A stretch of DNA of 9,267 bases, from contig CAMLFK010000202.1 of NCBI GenBank assembly GCA_946479255.1, forward strand, positions 1-9,267, given 5' to 3'. The translations under genes and the position numbers were made by a program. Each line of letters starts with the position of its first letter. Within the stretch, counting starts at the first letter, position 1. This stretch comes from an uncultured Oxalobacteraceae bacterium. GTDB taxonomy: Bacteria; Pseudomonadota; Gammaproteobacteria; Burkholderiales; Burkholderiaceae. Below, in pieces: positions 7,484 to 9,267 of this stretch. The notes under the pieces are model-generated. The model worked only from the letters and a program-made list of their open reading frames with translations. It searched no databases and was not told the origin of the DNA.

Positions 7484-8143
7484 ATGGCACGAAAGCAATT
7501 TGATCTGATTGTCTTTGACTGGGACGGCACGCTGATGGACAGCACGTCGACCATCGTCAAGTGTATACAGGCCGCCGCGCGCGACCTGGGTTTGCCGATT
7601 CCGCGCGACGACGCTGCCTCGCACGTTATCGGCCTGGGGCTGTTCGAAGCGATGCAGGCTGTGATGCCCGGCATGGACCCCTCGGTGTATCCGCGCATGG
7701 TAGAGCGCTACCGCTTTCACTACCTGTCCAAGGACCACGAACTGGTCTTGTTCGACGGCGTACGCGACATGTTGACCGAACTTTCCCAGGACGGGTATTT
7801 CCTGGCCGTGGCCACCGGCAAGAGCCGGGTAGGGCTCAACCGGGCGATGAACGCAGTCGGGCTGTTGTCGCTGTTCGATGCCACCCGCTGTGCCGACGAA
7901 ACATTCTCCAAGCCGCATCCGGCCATGTTGCAGGAGCTGACCCGCGAGCTGGGCCAGGACTTGCGCCGCACCGTGATGATCGGCGACACCACGCACGACC
8001 TGCTGATGGCGAACAACGCCGGCGCCGCCGGTGTAGCGGTCCAGTACGGCGCCCATCCGCACGACCAGCTGCACGCCTGCCAGCCGATGTACTCGGCCGA
8101 AACCGTCGCCCAGCTGCACCGCTGGCTCAGCGATCACGCCTAA
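7484..8143 (+). CDS. HAD-IA family hydrolase, phosphoglycolate phosphatase-like
   Basis: A 219-residue haloacid dehalogenase-fold phosphatase with a small alpha-helical cap. All four motifs are present: motif I DWDGT with nucleophile Asp12 and acid Asp14; motif II Thr111 in ATGKS; motif III Lys143 in SKPHP; motif IV GDTTHD with Asp168 and Asp172 for magnesium. The length and motifs fit the Gph/PGP-like group, but such enzymes hydrolyse many small phosphates and the substrate here is unknown. It lies 48 bases after rluC in the same direction, probably in the same transcript. No ATG, GTG or TTG is seen in frame in the gap upstream. The nearest good Shine-Dalgarno, AAGGAG (7453-7458), is 25 bases from the ATG and better placed for a TTG-started mini-ORF described in the findings. 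Confidence 0.92.
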   Translation: MARKQFDLIVFDWDGTLMDSTSTIVKCIQAAARDLGLPIPRDDAASHVIGLGLFEAMQAVMPGMDPSVYPRMVERYRFHYLSKDHELVLFDGVRDMLTELSQDGYFLAVATGKSRVGLNRAMNAVGLLSLFDATRCADETFSKPHPAMLQELTRELGQDLRRTVMIGDTTHDLLMANNAGAAGVAVQYGAHPHDQLHACQPMYSAETVAQLHRWLSDHA

Positions 8144-8156
8144 GCGCAAGAATCCC

Positions 8157-8534
8157 ATGGATAACGCAACTAGAGAGGTGCTTCTCTGCGCTTCCGAGGA
8201 CGTGGCCGAAGGCGGGCGCGGGGTGCGCTTTCCCCTTACCGCCTTTGGCGACGAGGCGACCGGCTTCGTGGTGCGCTACGGTGGCCAGGCCTATGCCTAC
8301 CTGAACCGCTGCGCCCATGTGCCGATCGAACTCGACTGGAATCAAGGCGAGTTCTTCGAATCGAGCGGCTTGTATATCATGTGCGCAACCCACGGCGCGG
8401 TCTATGTGCCGGAAAGCGGCTTTTGCGCCGGCGGGCCATGCAAGGGCGGGCGCCTGCGGCCGATCCGTGTCCGCGAGGCGGACGGCCGCATCTACTGGCA
8501 ACCGGACGAGTATATTCGCCCTGTGCAGGCCTAA
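8157..8534 (+). CDS. Small Rieske [2Fe-2S] protein
   Basis: A 125-residue stand-alone Rieske domain. The cluster ligands are Cys52 and His54 (RCAH) and Cys76 and His79 (CATH), followed by a Gly/Cys-rich turn, GGPCKGG, at about 92-98. There is no transmembrane segment or signal peptide, so it should be a soluble cytoplasmic electron-transfer protein or ferredoxin-like subunit; no oxygenase or reductase partner is in the window. The ATG begins 13 bases after the HAD stop, with no obvious Shine-Dalgarno, consistent with translation following from the upstream gene. The HAD-Rieske-S49 peptidase order is one I recall from Burkholderiales genomes, but a functional link between these proteins has not been established to my knowledge. 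Confidence 0.93.
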   Translation: MDNATREVLLCASEDVAEGGRGVRFPLTAFGDEATGFVVRYGGQAYAYLNRCAHVPIELDWNQGEFFESSGLYIMCATHGAVYVPESGFCAGGPCKGGRLRPIRVREADGRIYWQPDEYIRPVQA

Positions 8535-8585
8535 GTACAGTCAACACTACGGTAAATCTTCTAACATCGACGCGAGCGACAAAGC

Positions 8586-9267
8586 ATGAGTGAACACATC
8601 AACGGCGGGGATATCCCTCCAGCAGCGCCTGCGCCAGGGATAACGACTGCCGCCTGGGAGCGGGAAACGCTGGAAAAGCTCGTGTTCGCCACCATAAAGG
8701 AGCAGCGCGCTGCGCGCCGCTGGGCGATATTTTTCCGCTTCGCCTTTCTTGCGGTGGCGCTGATCGGCTTGTGGGCCTTGTACGATTTCAATATCAGCGG
8801 CAGCGACGCCGAGTCGCTGGGACGCCACACGGCCCTGATCGAGATCGACGGCAGCATCGAGGCCGAAGGCAGCGGCTCGGCCGACGCGGTGTTGCCCGCC
8901 ATGAACAAGGCCTTTTCCGACAGCGGCTCGCTGGCGGTGGTCTTGCGCATCAACAGCCCCGGCGGCAGCCCGGTCCAGGCCGGCATCATCGTCGATGAAA
9001 TCCATCGGCTGCGCCGCGCTTACCCGCACAAGCCGGTCTACGTGGTGGTCGACGAGATCTGTGCTTCGGGCGGTTATTACATTGCTGCCGCCGCCGACAA
9101 AATCTATGTCAACAAGGCCAGCATCGTTGGCTCGGTCGGCGTGCTGATGGACGGCTTCGGCTTTACCGGCACCATGGAGAAGCTGGGCGTCGAGCGCCGC
9201 CTGATGACGGCCGGCGAAAACAAGGGCTTCCTCGATCCCTTCAGCCCGCAGTCGGACAAGCACAAGG
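8586..9267 (+). CDS. sppA: S49 family signal peptide peptidase SppA-like, 3' end outside window
   Basis: An inner-membrane serine protease thought to degrade cleaved signal peptides. The first 227 residues are visible and the frame is open to the window edge. A cytoplasmic N-terminus is followed by one membrane helix at about 46-66 (RWAIFFRFAFLAVALIGLWA), then the S49 domain with RINSPGGSP (about 121-129). Nucleophile Ser161 lies in CASGGYY, and Lys213 in AGENK is exactly 52 residues later, the spacing of the Ser147/Lys199 dyad of Bacillus subtilis SppA. The single N-terminal anchor suggests the short (about 36-kDa) form rather than the duplicated E. coli enzyme; the missing end prevents proof. 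The start MSEHING is 51 bases after the Rieske stop, with only a weak GCGAG element upstream and no clear promoter in the gap, so co-transcription is likely. Confidence 0.93.
   Translation, partial: MSEHINGGDIPPAAPAPGITTAAWERETLEKLVFATIKEQRAARRWAIFFRFAFLAVALIGLWALYDFNISGSDAESLGRHTALIEIDGSIEAEGSGSADAVLPAMNKAFSDSGSLAVVLRINSPGGSPVQAGIIVDEIHRLRRAYPHKPVYVVVDEICASGGYYIAAAADKIYVNKASIVGSVGVLMDGFGFTGTMEKLGVERRLMTAGENKGFLDPFSPQSDKHK

Noticed and set aside
8547..9263. Minus-strand frame of 238 codons antisense to sppA
   Set aside because: The plus strand encodes the S49 protease with correctly spaced Ser/Lys catalytic residues; the antisense product has no motif.
1..9267. CRISPR array, tRNA or rRNA genes, prophage, insertion sequence or defence system
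   Set aside because: No regularly spaced direct repeats, tRNA cloverleaf, transposase, integrase or defence-type domain was seen on either strand.

Overview
The window looks like a chromosomal core region of a high-GC betaproteobacterium, most likely Oxalobacteraceae (Massilia/Duganella/Janthinobacterium type). This rests on the GC-rich codon use, the protein sequences, and the divergent rne / rluC arrangement followed by HAD phosphatase, Rieske protein and S49 peptidase genes, an order I associate with Burkholderiales. The genus is inferred from familiarity and was not searched.

Layout. Bases 1-114 are a non-coding, roughly 114-bp imperfect palindrome resembling a small dispersed intergenic repeat. 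A left-pointing block follows, read from high to low coordinates: rne (RNase E, 5762-2655), a rho-independent terminator (2637-2604), a candidate promoter with a perfect TATAAT box, chrA (two-domain chromate transporter, 2568-1237) and moaA (GTP 3',8-cyclase of molybdopterin synthesis, 1244-135). chrA and moaA overlap by 8 bp (ATGGCTGA) and so form a tightly coupled pair. Bases 5763-6442 are a non-coding divergent control region of about 680 bp. It holds three tandem small hairpins ahead of the rne ribosome-binding site, overlapping palindromes, a perfect 11-bp inverted repeat and a candidate rluC promoter. To the right lies a co-directional, probably operonic run: rluC (23S rRNA pseudouridine synthase), a Gph-like HAD hydrolase, a small Rieske [2Fe-2S] protein, and the 5' part of an sppA-like membrane-anchored S49 protease that runs off the window.

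Function. The central theme is RNA metabolism: RNase E for mRNA decay and rRNA processing, and RluC for ribosome modification, sharing a divergent control region as in E. coli. chrA-moaA is a separate oxyanion/molybdenum-cofactor unit inserted after rne. The HAD, Rieske and S49 genes have conserved folds, but their substrates cannot be read from sequence.

The genes themselves are ordinary and intact; I see no new multi-gene system, prophage, CRISPR array or insertion sequence. The points worth a second look are non-coding: the palindromic element at 1-114, the structured rne leader, the near-leaderless start of chrA, and the chrA-moaA overlap.
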